Assembly: GCA_913042885.1 (NCBI GenBank) | Contig: CAJWLW010000149.1 | Coordinates: 1-11,004 of the forward strand | Reading direction: 5' to 3' | Length of the DNA: 11,004 bases | Origin: an uncultured Lentisphaeria bacterium | GTDB taxonomy: Bacteria > Verrucomicrobiota > Lentisphaeria > JABSQK01 > CAJWLW01 | Part shown: piece by piece, positions 1 through 6,992 of the stretch | Position numbering within the stretch: position 1 is the stretch's first letter | Layout: every line of letters starts with the position of its first letter | The notes under the pieces: model-generated | Database searches by the model: none | The model's input: the letters and a program-made list of their open reading frames with translations, nothing else | Told to the model about the DNA's origin: nothing | Program-made: the position numbers and the translations under genes

Positions 1-107
1 TGAATTGTCCAGCCGAACTGCGAGATGTTCCGTATCTCCATAAAGCCCGGCTGACAGTGGCGTTGGTTGCGTCAGACCGGGATCAGTGTTTTCGGCCCAT
101 CGGCTCG
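1..107. other. left-edge stretch with no recognisable gene
   Basis: I see no gene here. One forward frame stays open from the left edge into rnpB, but its translation resembles no family I know and it continues straight through the structured RNA, so it is almost certainly chance. A reverse frame could start near position 41 and run off the left edge (MEIRNISQFG...), but it has no convincing ribosome binding site and is too short to judge. The stretch is best read as the spacer upstream of the rnpB promoter. Confidence 0.5.
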
Positions 108-136
108 TTGCCATTCCGACTGGCTGGGGTTAGGTT
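108..136 (+). promoter_or_regulatory. candidate sigma70-type promoter of rnpB
   Basis: TTGCCA (108-113, 5 of 6 to TTGACA) is followed after 17 bases by TAGGTT (131-136, only 3 of 6 to TATAAT). A start about seven bases downstream falls at 143-145, exactly where the P1 helix of the RNase P RNA begins. The position is persuasive but the -10 match is weak. TTTAAC just downstream (135-140) is an alternative -10 with poorer spacing. Confidence 0.4.
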
Positions 137-143
137 TAACTTG

Positions 144-514
144 GGTCGAATATCGGCGGGGACGGCCGCTGCGCCTTCGTTGAAGGCTCAGAGGAAAGTC
201 CGGACTTCGCAGGACAGGGAGTCCCGGAGAAATCCGGGATACCGTGGACAAGACGCCACGGGCAGGACAGTGCCACAGAAAATATACCGCCCCGTCGCCG
301 GGGTAAGGGTGAAATGGTGGGGTAAGAGCCCACCGGGCCAGGACGAGAGTCCAGCTGCAGGGTAAACCCCTCCCGAAGCAAGGTCGAACAGGAATAAGGT
401 GTCGTCCGCACCGTCCGGCATCGCCGGATAGTTCCGGGTAGATCGCAAAGATGAATGGTCGTCGCCTGGCATTGCCAGGATACTGAATCCGGCTTACACC
501 GTCGATATTCGATC
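144..514 (+). ncRNA. rnpB: RNase P RNA (type A), catalytic subunit M1
   Basis: This is the catalytic RNA of ribonuclease P, which removes the 5' leader from precursor tRNAs together with the RnpA protein. The universal core is plain: GAGGAAAGTCCGGAC (191-205), AAGGGTGAAATGG with GGTAAGAGCCC (from 304), the CCA-binding GGTAAACCCC loop (361-370), AGATGAATGGTCG (449-461) and GAATCCGGCTTA (485-496). The ends pair as a 16-bp P1 helix (144-159 with 499-514, two G-U pairs). P2 pairs 161-167 with 457-463, P3 is 173-178/182-187, and the P6 pseudoknot can form from GGAC 212-215 with GTCC 404-407 in the P17 loop. A GAGA tetraloop closes the GGAC/GTCC stem near 347. A P19-like hairpin lies at 465-479. 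Two oddities: there is no room for P18 between GGGTAG and AGATGAATGG, and an extra 6-bp hairpin (414-419/423-428) sits between the P17 and P16 strands. The exact 5' and 3' ends are inferred from P1. Confidence 0.96.
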
Positions 515-520
515 TTTTTT
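499..520 (+). terminator. possible rnpB terminator: 3' arm of P1 plus T6
   Basis: The 3' strand of the long P1 helix (499-514) is followed directly by six Ts (515-520). The stem closes the whole RNA, with its partner strand some 340 bases upstream, so this is not a classical local hairpin terminator. The helix-plus-U-tract arrangement still suggests transcription stops or the transcript is trimmed here. No better local hairpin with a T run is seen within the next 80 bases. Confidence 0.35.
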
Positions 521-663
521 CCGGGCACGCCCAGTATCCGGATCAATTCACCTGAGCACCGCTGTGGCCAAAGGAATCGAAGCCACAGGAACACCCCGTC
601 GGCAGGGGCCCTGGCAGGGTTTTTGGATCTGCCATACATTCCGCTGGCCGCCGCGCTGGCCGG
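521..663. other. intergenic stretch with two small hairpins
   Basis: I see no coding sequence here that I can support. The frame of the downstream kinase is open back to 564, but its translation here (rich in W, R and P) is unlike the protein proper and lacks a good ribosome site. CTGTGGC (562-568) pairs with GCCACAG (582-588) over a 13-base loop. A smaller CCCT/AGGG hairpin (609-612/616-619) is followed by five Ts (620-624) and could act as a weak terminator before the promoter at 664. Both structures are short and may be chance. Confidence 0.25.
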
Positions 664-692
664 TTGATTCACGCACGACTAATCACTATACT
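664..692 (+). promoter_or_regulatory. sigma70-type promoter of the signalling block
   Basis: TTGATT (664-669, 4 of 6) and TATACT (687-692, 5 of 6) are separated by exactly 17 bases in an AT-richer pocket (CACTATACTAAC). Transcription would start near 699, giving a leader of about 78 bases before the kinase ATG at 777. This is the best promoter-like sequence I see in the window, and it supports starting the kinase at 777 because the -10 would lie inside any longer version of the gene. Confidence 0.6.
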
Positions 693-776
693 AACAGCAG
701 AGCAACGTTCGCACCTCAAGCTGAACAGGGGCACTGCAGGATTTTTGATGGTGCGGGAACTTACGGAGATGCCGGG

Positions 777-2573
777 ATGAATTATGACGAAAATGAGATG
801 CAGGAACAGATGTCCGACGAAACGATGTTCCTAAAGATCAACCGTGAGGCCCTGCTGGCCTCTCCGATAGTGCCTACCAAGCAGCGCATCAAGCGGCCGA
901 AACAGGCAAAACCCCTGCAGGCAGTCCCGGCCCAGCTGGTGGAACCAGAACCGCCCGCCGTCTCTCCGGTCGTTTCTGCCGTGGATTCCGCGAAAGAAAT
1001 GCAGGTGTATCAGGAGTTCACGCAGAGTGTGTACGACGGCGTCATACTGACCGGGTACGAAGGCACGATCCTGGATGCCAACACGCGCGCTGCTGAGTTT
1101 TTCCTGCTTGAGCAGGAGCAGTTGCATGAACTGCGCATCACGGATCTGCTGATTGGCGCCGACGACATGACAATGTCGCAAATTGTCGGGAATCTCAACA
1201 ACAATCGGCGCACAGTCATTGAAGCTGACTGCGCCCGGAGCGACAACACGACCTTTTCCGCGGAAATCACCGTTAACGTCCTGCATCTCACGGACGAGGG
1301 GCAACTTTGCTTCTTCATTCGCAACATCACGCGCCGCAAGGAAATGCTCAATGCGCTGCGCGAGAGTGAGCAGCGTTTTCGCGACATTGCGGAGAGCATG
1401 TCCGATTGGATCTGGCAGATCGACCTGGATGGTGCCTGCCAATTCTGCACTGAAAAAGTTGTCGACATCCTGGGCTACAACGTCGAGGACATGGTTGGCA
1501 AATCCCTGTTCGAGTATGTCGTCGAGGAGCATGCGGAAGAGGCAACTGGAATGTTCCAGTCGCACATTCAGAGCGGCCAGAACCTCACCCAGCTTGAAGT
1601 ATGGATGCGTGGGCTCGACGGTGATCGGCGCTGCATCTCGTTTTCCGGCTGCCCGGTGTTCAATGACCGGGAAGAATGCACGGGTTACCGCGGCATCGCG
1701 TCGAACGTCACCGACCGGAAGCTCAAGGAGCAGGAACTCGATCGTTACCGTCATCACCTCGAGGAACTGGTGCGGGAGCGGACCTCGGAAGCTGTGGCGG
1801 CCAAGGAGGACGCGGAGGCGGCGAACCGCGCCAAAAGCGATTTCCTGGCCAATATGAGTCACGAGATCCGCACGCCCATGCACGGCATTCTGAGTTTCGC
1901 GAACTTCGGTATCAAGCGCATCGATCGAGCTGAGAAAGAGAATCTGCTGGATTTTTTTCAGGAGATCAAGGACAGTGGCGAACGCCTGCTGCATCTGCTC
2001 AACGATCTGCTGGACCTGTCCAAACTCGAGGCCGGTCTCATGGTTTACGACCGGGTGGAGATGGAACTCTGCAGCATCGTCGATACAGCGGTGACGCAGT
2101 TTGTGCCGTTGATTCAGGAGAAAAATCTGACTATCAACCTCGAGCAGCCAGATTTTCTCGCCGTCGCCGAGGTCGACGAGAACCGGATCATCCAGGTCAT
2201 TTCGAACCTCATCTCCAACGCCATCAAATTTACCCCCGAGGGGACGGCGATCGACATCGAATTTCGCCGGGGCAGCATCAAGCGCGGCGACAGCATCAAC
2301 GATGCCATCGAGATCTCGATCACCGACCAGGGTATCGGTATTTCCGAAGAGGAACTCAAGACAGTGTTCCGCAAATTTACCCAGAGCAGCCATACCCATA
2401 CGGCTGCCGGCGGCACCGGGCTCGGCCTGGCGATCTGCCACGAGATTGTCGTCAACGGACACAAGGGGCTGATCTGGGCAGAGCAGAATCCGCAGGGCCA
2501 GGGGGTCGTTTTCATTACATCATTACCGGTCAAGCGCATTGAGCAGACGAAGGTCGAATCAAGCGACAATTAG
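777..2573 (+). CDS. soluble PAS-PAS sensor histidine kinase
   Basis: The 598-residue product should autophosphorylate on a histidine and pass phosphate to a receiver, most likely the double-receiver protein encoded next. Domains: a Lys/Pro-rich N-terminus (1-75), PAS 1 (about 76-188), PAS 2 (about 199-313, ending GIASNVTDRK), a coiled coil (315-350), HisKA (354-420) with phospho-acceptor His362 in NMSHEIRTPMHG, then HATPase_c with N-box N477/N481 (ISNLISNAIKFTP), G1 box D517-QGIGI, F-box FRKF (531-534) and G2 box GGTGLGLAI (545-553). No membrane segment or signal peptide is visible, so it should sense something in the cytoplasm. It has no receiver of its own. The ATG at 777 is chosen because GGAG lies eight bases upstream (765-768) and homology begins only beyond it; the frame stays open back to 564. 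The ligand of the PAS domains cannot be read from the sequence. Confidence 0.93.
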   Translation: MNYDENEMQEQMSDETMFLKINREALLASPIVPTKQRIKRPKQAKPLQAVPAQLVEPEPPAVSPVVSAVDSAKEMQVYQEFTQSVYDGVILTGYEGTILDANTRAAEFFLLEQEQLHELRITDLLIGADDMTMSQIVGNLNNNRRTVIEADCARSDNTTFSAEITVNVLHLTDEGQLCFFIRNITRRKEMLNALRESEQRFRDIAESMSDWIWQIDLDGACQFCTEKVVDILGYNVEDMVGKSLFEYVVEEHAEEATGMFQSHIQSGQNLTQLEVWMRGLDGDRRCISFSGCPVFNDREECTGYRGIASNVTDRKLKEQELDRYRHHLEELVRERTSEAVAAKEDAEAANRAKSDFLANMSHEIRTPMHGILSFANFGIKRIDRAEKENLLDFFQEIKDSGERLLHLLNDLLDLSKLEAGLMVYDRVEMELCSIVDTAVTQFVPLIQEKNLTINLEQPDFLAVAEVDENRIIQVISNLISNAIKFTPEGTAIDIEFRRGSIKRGDSINDAIEISITDQGIGISEEELKTVFRKFTQSSHTHTAAGGTGLGLAICHEIVVNGHKGLIWAEQNPQGQGVVFITSLPVKRIEQTKVESSDN

Positions 2574-2594
2574 CCTGTCCCGGAGTCGTGTCAG

Positions 2595-4673
2595 ATGTCA
2601 GAGAAAAAACGTATCATGATCGTCGATGACGACCCCAAGAACGTCAAGATTCTGAAGATGCTTTTCCAGAATACAGCGGACCTGGCGGTCGCGAACAATG
2701 GCGAGGAAGCCCTCGAAAAAATACCGCAATTCAAGCCGAACCTGGTGCTGCTGGATCTGATGATGCCCGGTATCGAAGGCTATGAAGTATGCCAGTGGAT
2801 CAAGAGTGACGAGCGCTTCTGCAACACCAAGGTCGTCATCGTGTCCAGCCGCGCCATGAACCATGAATTCAAACGCGGCTTCGAAGTCGGGGCCAACGAG
2901 TATTTTTCGAAACCGTTCGATCACGACGCGCTCGTGGCCAGAGTGCACGAGCTGCTCGACGAGAGCACACCCGAGGGCGCTGCTTGCAATGCTGCGACAG
3001 GGAATCATGAACCGACCGCAGCGGGCCACGGGGACGAGGTGATGGATCAGGGGCAGGAGCCGGCAAGAATTCTGATCGTCGATGACGACTCGCGCAACCT
3101 GAAAATCGTCAAGTTGATCTTGATGGAGCACAACTATGATCTGGCGACGGCTGAGACCGGCAGTGAAACGCTGGAAAAGGTCGCGGAGTTCAATCCCGAT
3201 CTGATCCTTCTCGATGTCATGATGCCGGACATCAGCGGCTGCGAAGTGGCCAAACGTATCAAGGACAACCCCGCCACGCGCCAGATTCCGATCATCATGC
3301 TGACCGCCCGCTCGGACATGGAAACACTCGAAGAATCTTTCCACGCCGGCGCCATGGACTATATCCGCAAGCCATTCAACGACCGCGAGCTCATACTCCG
3401 TGTTCAGAACGCGCTGACCTTGAAATTCAGCATCGACGAAAATCGCCGCTGGCAGGAGCAAATGCTGCGCGACCTCGACCTCGCGGGCTCACTGCAGAAA
3501 TCGATTCTGGCGCCGCAGCCGTCTTACACCAGGCACTTCGATGCCTATTTGGCGTTGCAGTCGTCCATCGCTGTTGGCGGCGACGTCTTCGACGTGCTCG
3601 ACCTGCCCGACGGACGTTCGTGCGTCTATGTCGGCGACGTTGCCGGTCACGGCGTTGGACCTGCCATGGCCTCGTGCCTGGTCAAGGCCATGCTCTCGGA
3701 ACTTCTGCGGAACTCCAGCCTGGTTACACCGCTGTCGATCTGTCGTGAACTGGAGAACCGGTTCCGCCATTTTATCCCCGACCCGTCCATGTACATGACA
3801 CTTTTCCTGATGATTCTGGACGAAGCCAATCAGTGCTGGAATGGTCTGTCGTGCGGTCATCCGCCACCGTTGGTTTACCAGAACGGTGAACTGATTCTCG
3901 AAGAGCAGTTCGAGTCAACAGGCGGCTTGCCGATCGGGTTCAATACGCAGTTCGGGCTCACCTACAATGCCGAGGATGAATGCCAGATCCCCTGTGTTCC
4001 GGGCATGCAGATCGTCATGTTCACCGATGGCCTGCTCGAGGCAGCCCACAGGGACACGGGCGAGATGTGTGAGCGTGGGGGCGTCGATCGGGTTTTCAGG
4101 AAATTGCACCAGGCCGGTGACACGCGCGATATGGCCCGCCGGTTGATCCGCGCCATCGATGCCGAAGGTTATCGGACCGAAGCCGATGATTGCTCTGCTA
4201 TCACACTGGATTTCGTGCCGATCAACGGTTATGCTTGCTACAGTATCTCGCCGAATACCGACGCCGTGCGATCGTACGCCCATCGAATCAGCGAAGGACT
4301 GCTTGAGGTCAACTGGCCGGAAAAAACGGCACACGCCATCGAACTGTTGATCGTCGAGTATATCAACAACGTGATCGACCATAGCCATTTGGCCACCGAT
4401 GAGAGCATCGATCTTGTCGTCCGCCAGTATGGGGACGAACTTGGCCTGATTTTTTCAGACTACGGGCCGGCTTGGGACTTGGAAACCTATCGGACGGAAT
4501 CTCAACAGACCGGATCGCTTGCTATGCGTGGCCGCGGCCTGGCAATCATCGAGGAAATCGCCAGTGCCCTACACTTTTTCCGCATCGATTCGCAGAACTA
4601 CTGCATGTTGAACGTGAAACGAGACTGGCAGACCGCCAACGAAACGGAAGCTGTGCCCGCCGGCGCCGGCTGA
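2595..4673 (+). CDS. REC-REC-PP2C(SpoIIE)-HATPase partner-switch regulator
   Basis: This 692-residue protein joins four domains. Receiver 1 (about 6-122) has acidic D11-D13, phospho-acceptor D54, S84 and K106. Receiver 2 (about 157-275) has D163-D165, D207, T237 and K259. A linker helix (276-305) leads to a SpoIIE/RsbU-type PP2C phosphatase (about 306-541) with the metal aspartates in GGDVFD (D330/D333), GDVAGHG (D348), FTDGL (D478) and ADDCSA (D531/D532), so it should be active. The C-terminus (about 550-676) is an RsbW/SpoIIAB-like kinase fold: N-box EYINNVIDHS (588-597), G1 D622-YGP, G2 GRGLAII (646-652). The phosphatase and kinase would dephosphorylate and phosphorylate a STAS protein, presumably the one encoded next, under control of receiver phosphorylation. 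HsbR (Pseudomonas) and CrsR (Shewanella) combine one receiver with the same two output domains; two receivers is less usual. It starts 21 bases after the kinase stop, with GGAG at 2582-2585, nine bases before the ATG. Confidence 0.93.
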   Translation: MSEKKRIMIVDDDPKNVKILKMLFQNTADLAVANNGEEALEKIPQFKPNLVLLDLMMPGIEGYEVCQWIKSDERFCNTKVVIVSSRAMNHEFKRGFEVGANEYFSKPFDHDALVARVHELLDESTPEGAACNAATGNHEPTAAGHGDEVMDQGQEPARILIVDDDSRNLKIVKLILMEHNYDLATAETGSETLEKVAEFNPDLILLDVMMPDISGCEVAKRIKDNPATRQIPIIMLTARSDMETLEESFHAGAMDYIRKPFNDRELILRVQNALTLKFSIDENRRWQEQMLRDLDLAGSLQKSILAPQPSYTRHFDAYLALQSSIAVGGDVFDVLDLPDGRSCVYVGDVAGHGVGPAMASCLVKAMLSELLRNSSLVTPLSICRELENRFRHFIPDPSMYMTLFLMILDEANQCWNGLSCGHPPPLVYQNGELILEEQFESTGGLPIGFNTQFGLTYNAEDECQIPCVPGMQIVMFTDGLLEAAHRDTGEMCERGGVDRVFRKLHQAGDTRDMARRLIRAIDAEGYRTEADDCSAITLDFVPINGYACYSISPNTDAVRSYAHRISEGLLEVNWPEKTAHAIELLIVEYINNVIDHSHLATDESIDLVVRQYGDELGLIFSDYGPAWDLETYRTESQQTGSLAMRGRGLAIIEEIASALHFFRIDSQNYCMLNVKRDWQTANETEAVPAGAG

Positions 4674-4726
4674 CTGACTGCCGACACCGCATTTTCAGTT
4701 GTAATCACACATGCCAAGGACCGAAT

Positions 4727-5092
4727 ATGGACATCACAATGGACCAACACGACGGCATCGGGCTCGTCAACCTCTCCGGCATGCTGACGTCTGACACCTC
4801 CGAATCCGTGCGCGCCCGCGTCCAATCCTGGTACGAGCAGCAGGACTGCCCGAATGTCGTCTTCGACCTCAGCAGGCTTGACTTTATGGACAGTACCGGC
4901 CTCGGCGTCCTCATGGCGATCCTGAAGATGATTAATGAGAAAAGCGGCCAGATGAGAATCGCCAGTATGCAGAAAAAACCCTCAACCCTGCTCTCGATTA
5001 CCCGGGCCTACCGCGTCCTCGACATCTACGACACGGTCGATGCAGCGCTCGCCAGCTTCCAGAACCAGGCCGACGAAACCAAAGCAGAATAG
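4727..5092 (+). CDS. STAS-domain anti-sigma factor antagonist-like protein
   Basis: This 121-residue single-domain STAS protein is of the SpoIIAA/RsbV/HsbA type. Ser56 in DFMDSTGLG (52-60) sits at the conserved phosphorylation site, and the preceding VVFDLS strand is typical. In such systems the unphosphorylated STAS protein binds a partner and phosphorylation releases it. Its phosphatase and one candidate kinase are the adjacent upstream protein; a second candidate kinase is encoded one base downstream. The ATG at 4727 is preceded by AAGGA (4716-4720) at six bases, which rules against a longer version reaching back into the upstream gene, where the frame is also open. The gap to the upstream stop is 53 bases with no clear promoter or terminator. 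The final binding partner (sigma factor, anti-sigma factor or other enzyme) is not in this window. Confidence 0.92.
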   Translation: MDITMDQHDGIGLVNLSGMLTSDTSESVRARVQSWYEQQDCPNVVFDLSRLDFMDSTGLGVLMAILKMINEKSGQMRIASMQKKPSTLLSITRAYRVLDIYDTVDAALASFQNQADETKAE

Positions 5093-5093
5093 C

Positions 5094-6083
5094 ATGAGCC
5101 TTTTCGGCAAGCGCGAATCCACGCTCGAAATGCTTGTAGACGGAAAGTTTGTCTGCACCGAATGCAACAAGCTGCTGCATCTGGCGAACTACACGCCCCT
5201 TGTCGCCGGTCAGTGCGAACACTGCCACAAAGTTAACTTCATCCCGATGAAAGTCGGCGACTTCTTCCTGATTGGCCCCCTCGGCGGTGGCGGCATGGGC
5301 GCTGTCTATCGCTCGCTGTGCGTTAATGCCACCGAGGAATACGCCGTCAAGGTACTGCCGCGCGGCGGCTTGACCGACGCAGACTTGATCGGCAACCTGC
5401 AATCTGAGGCTCAGGTGGCAAACGCCCTGCGCTCGCACCCCTGCCTGGCTAATCTCGTGGACTCGGGTTTTGCCGACGGTGAGCATTACATGGCCATGGA
5501 GTTCATCAAGGGCGAACGCCTCGACAGCCACATCGAGCGCCTCTCCAAGCTGCCCGAGTTCGACGTCCTGCTCATCGGCCTTCGACTGTTGTCCGCCCTT
5601 GCCCACATCTATTCGTGCGGCTACCTGTTCCGGGATATGAAGCCGCAGAACGTCATTGTCACCGCCGACGCCGGCGCGTTTCTTTTCGATTTCGGAATCT
5701 GCATGAGCCTCGAAGATTCGTTGATCGATCACGGCGACACCATCGTCGGCTCGCCGATCTATTTCCCGCCGGAGCGGATTCTCGGCGAGGGCGAACGTGG
5801 CTGCAGCGAGATTTACAGCCTCGGCATGGTTTTGTATTTCGCCGTTAGCGGTTCCAATTACTTCACCGCCAAAGAAATCGACGCCATCGCCCGGCAACAT
5901 GTGCGCAGTGCCCGGCTGTCGACTATGGAACATAAACTCAAAGACATCAGCCCGGATATCGCAACGATCATCGATCGCATGATCCGCCGGCCCATGGATG
6001 AACGATACCAGACGTTCGCGGAAGTCGAACGTGATATGACACGGTCTCTGCAGACACGGCTTAACCCCGCCAGTGCCGCATGA
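5094..6083 (+). CDS. Hanks-type Ser/Thr protein kinase with N-terminal zinc ribbon
   Basis: The 329-residue product has an N-terminal zinc ribbon (C21-x2-C24, 16 residues, C41-x2-C44) and then a eukaryotic-like kinase domain (about 54-320). Seen motifs: glycine loop GPLGGGGMGAVY (61-72), Lys86 in AVK, helix-C Glu105, catalytic loop FRDMKPQN (179-186: Asp181, Lys183, Asn186), DFG (199-201), PPE (225-227, normally APE) and SEIYSLG (238-244). All catalytic residues are present. The His of the usual HRD is Phe, which occurs in some active kinases. There is no transmembrane segment or PASTA domain, so it is probably cytoplasmic. The ATG lies one base after the stop of the STAS gene, so the two are probably translationally coupled and the STAS protein is an obvious candidate substrate, though this is inference. 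A start 18 codons upstream inside the STAS gene is open but unlikely. Confidence 0.9.
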   Translation: MSLFGKRESTLEMLVDGKFVCTECNKLLHLANYTPLVAGQCEHCHKVNFIPMKVGDFFLIGPLGGGGMGAVYRSLCVNATEEYAVKVLPRGGLTDADLIGNLQSEAQVANALRSHPCLANLVDSGFADGEHYMAMEFIKGERLDSHIERLSKLPEFDVLLIGLRLLSALAHIYSCGYLFRDMKPQNVIVTADAGAFLFDFGICMSLEDSLIDHGDTIVGSPIYFPPERILGEGERGCSEIYSLGMVLYFAVSGSNYFTAKEIDAIARQHVRSARLSTMEHKLKDISPDIATIIDRMIRRPMDERYQTFAEVERDMTRSLQTRLNPASAA

Positions 6084-6113
6084 GGCGCGGACCATTCTGC
6101 CTCAAAGAAGCCA

Positions 6114-6854
6114 ATGCAAGATGACATGCAGGTGCAGTGCCCCGGATGCCGACAACAACTGGTTGTGGCACCGCAGCATATTGGCGCTGAATTGGAGTGC
6201 CCTCAGTGCCGTACCCGGTTTGAAGTGCCGGACGGCAATCAAGAAGTTGAGATTTCGCCGGACGAGGTCGCCATGCTGGAGCGGCGCGATGCCACTGTCG
6301 TTGCCCGCCTCAAGGAACTCACTGTCCGGCCGATGTGGCACTATGCCGTTCTCTCCGCAGTGCTCGCCAATCGCATGCAGGGGTTGACTCAGAGCGTTCA
6401 CACACAGGACCGACAGAAGCAGGGCAACCAGTCCATATTCACCCGATCGAAAGGCAAGTTCCTGGCCACTATCGATCAGGACGGCATGACTTATTGCGAG
6501 ATCGTCAATGGTCTCCAGGACATGCTTATTCAGCACTTGGACAGCGAGCGGATGCCCCCCGAGACCCCGGCTTCTGTCGCCTGCGGCGATGTTGTCGAGC
6601 CGTATTGTGTCCAGTTAGCCGAATTCCATGAGACAGTTTGCACTCGCAGTCTGTTTCCGGGTGACACTCAGCAACAGATCCAGCTGATCATCATGGGCTG
6701 GGTGCCGTATGCCTGGCAGACTCTGAACAACTTGGTCATCCACCTCGAGGCCGCCAGCCAGGGGTACAGTGACAACCGCGAAACCTACGCGATGTCCAAT
6801 GTCTTCATCCCCCCTTCATTTGCGCTCTTCCACCATTATCGAATACGCCTGTAG
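6114..6854 (+). CDS. uncharacterised protein with N-terminal MJ0042-type zinc ribbon
   Basis: The 246-residue product begins with a zinc ribbon (C9-PG-C12, 16 residues, C29-PQ-C32, then RTRFEVP) of the MJ0042/YHS-like ribbon type. The rest (about 45-246) matches no family I recognise. It looks like a soluble alpha-rich domain, with segments such as SVACGDVVEPYC (about 154-165) and MGWVPYAWQTLNN, and no clear membrane helix or catalytic signature. The ribbon spacing equals that of the kinase encoded 30 bases upstream, hinting at a shared partner or localisation. It looks like the last gene of the signalling block. In-frame ATGs at 6114 and 6126 compete: AAAGAAG upstream of 6114 is a weak ribosome site, and either start keeps the ribbon intact. 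Confidence 0.7.
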   Translation: MQDDMQVQCPGCRQQLVVAPQHIGAELECPQCRTRFEVPDGNQEVEISPDEVAMLERRDATVVARLKELTVRPMWHYAVLSAVLANRMQGLTQSVHTQDRQKQGNQSIFTRSKGKFLATIDQDGMTYCEIVNGLQDMLIQHLDSERMPPETPASVACGDVVEPYCVQLAEFHETVCTRSLFPGDTQQQIQLIIMGWVPYAWQTLNNLVIHLEAASQGYSDNRETYAMSNVFIPPSFALFHHYRIRL

Positions 6855-6992
6855 ACTCGTCTCTGATCGTACACCAACCACTTATTTATAGTACGGCGTT
6901 TAAGGAAGAACTGTCTGTATTCAACCAGCACCGGAGTAAGGGGCTTCGGCGGGCCGCGACAGGGCGGTTGCATTCCGATCGGGCGCCATTAA

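Noticed and set aside
57..672. open frames on both strands across rnpB
   Set aside because: The stretch is a structured RNA with every conserved RNase P core motif; the translations (rich in R, G, P and S) resemble no protein.
564..776. 71-codon N-terminal extension of the histidine kinase
   Set aside because: The ATG at 777 has GGAG at eight bases, the best promoter -10 lies at 687-692 inside the extension, and the extension's residues look like translated non-coding DNA.
831..2462. 543-codon open frame on the - strand opposite the histidine kinase
   Set aside because: It mirrors a gene with clear domains on the other strand, has low-complexity composition typical of antisense frames in GC-rich DNA, and matches no family. 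Similar long antisense frames opposite the Ser/Thr kinase (4998-6095) and the aldolase (7054-8223) were set aside for the same reason.
4659..4670. perfect 12-base palindrome GCCGGCGCCGGC at the end of the phosphatase gene
   Set aside because: It encodes the Ala/Gly tail, sits before the stop, has no T run after it, and such GC palindromes arise easily in this composition.
4472..4726. 85-codon N-terminal extension of the STAS protein into the upstream gene
   Set aside because: It would overlap the end of the phosphatase gene by about 200 bases; the ATG at 4727 has an AAGGA ribosome site and gives a normal-length STAS protein.
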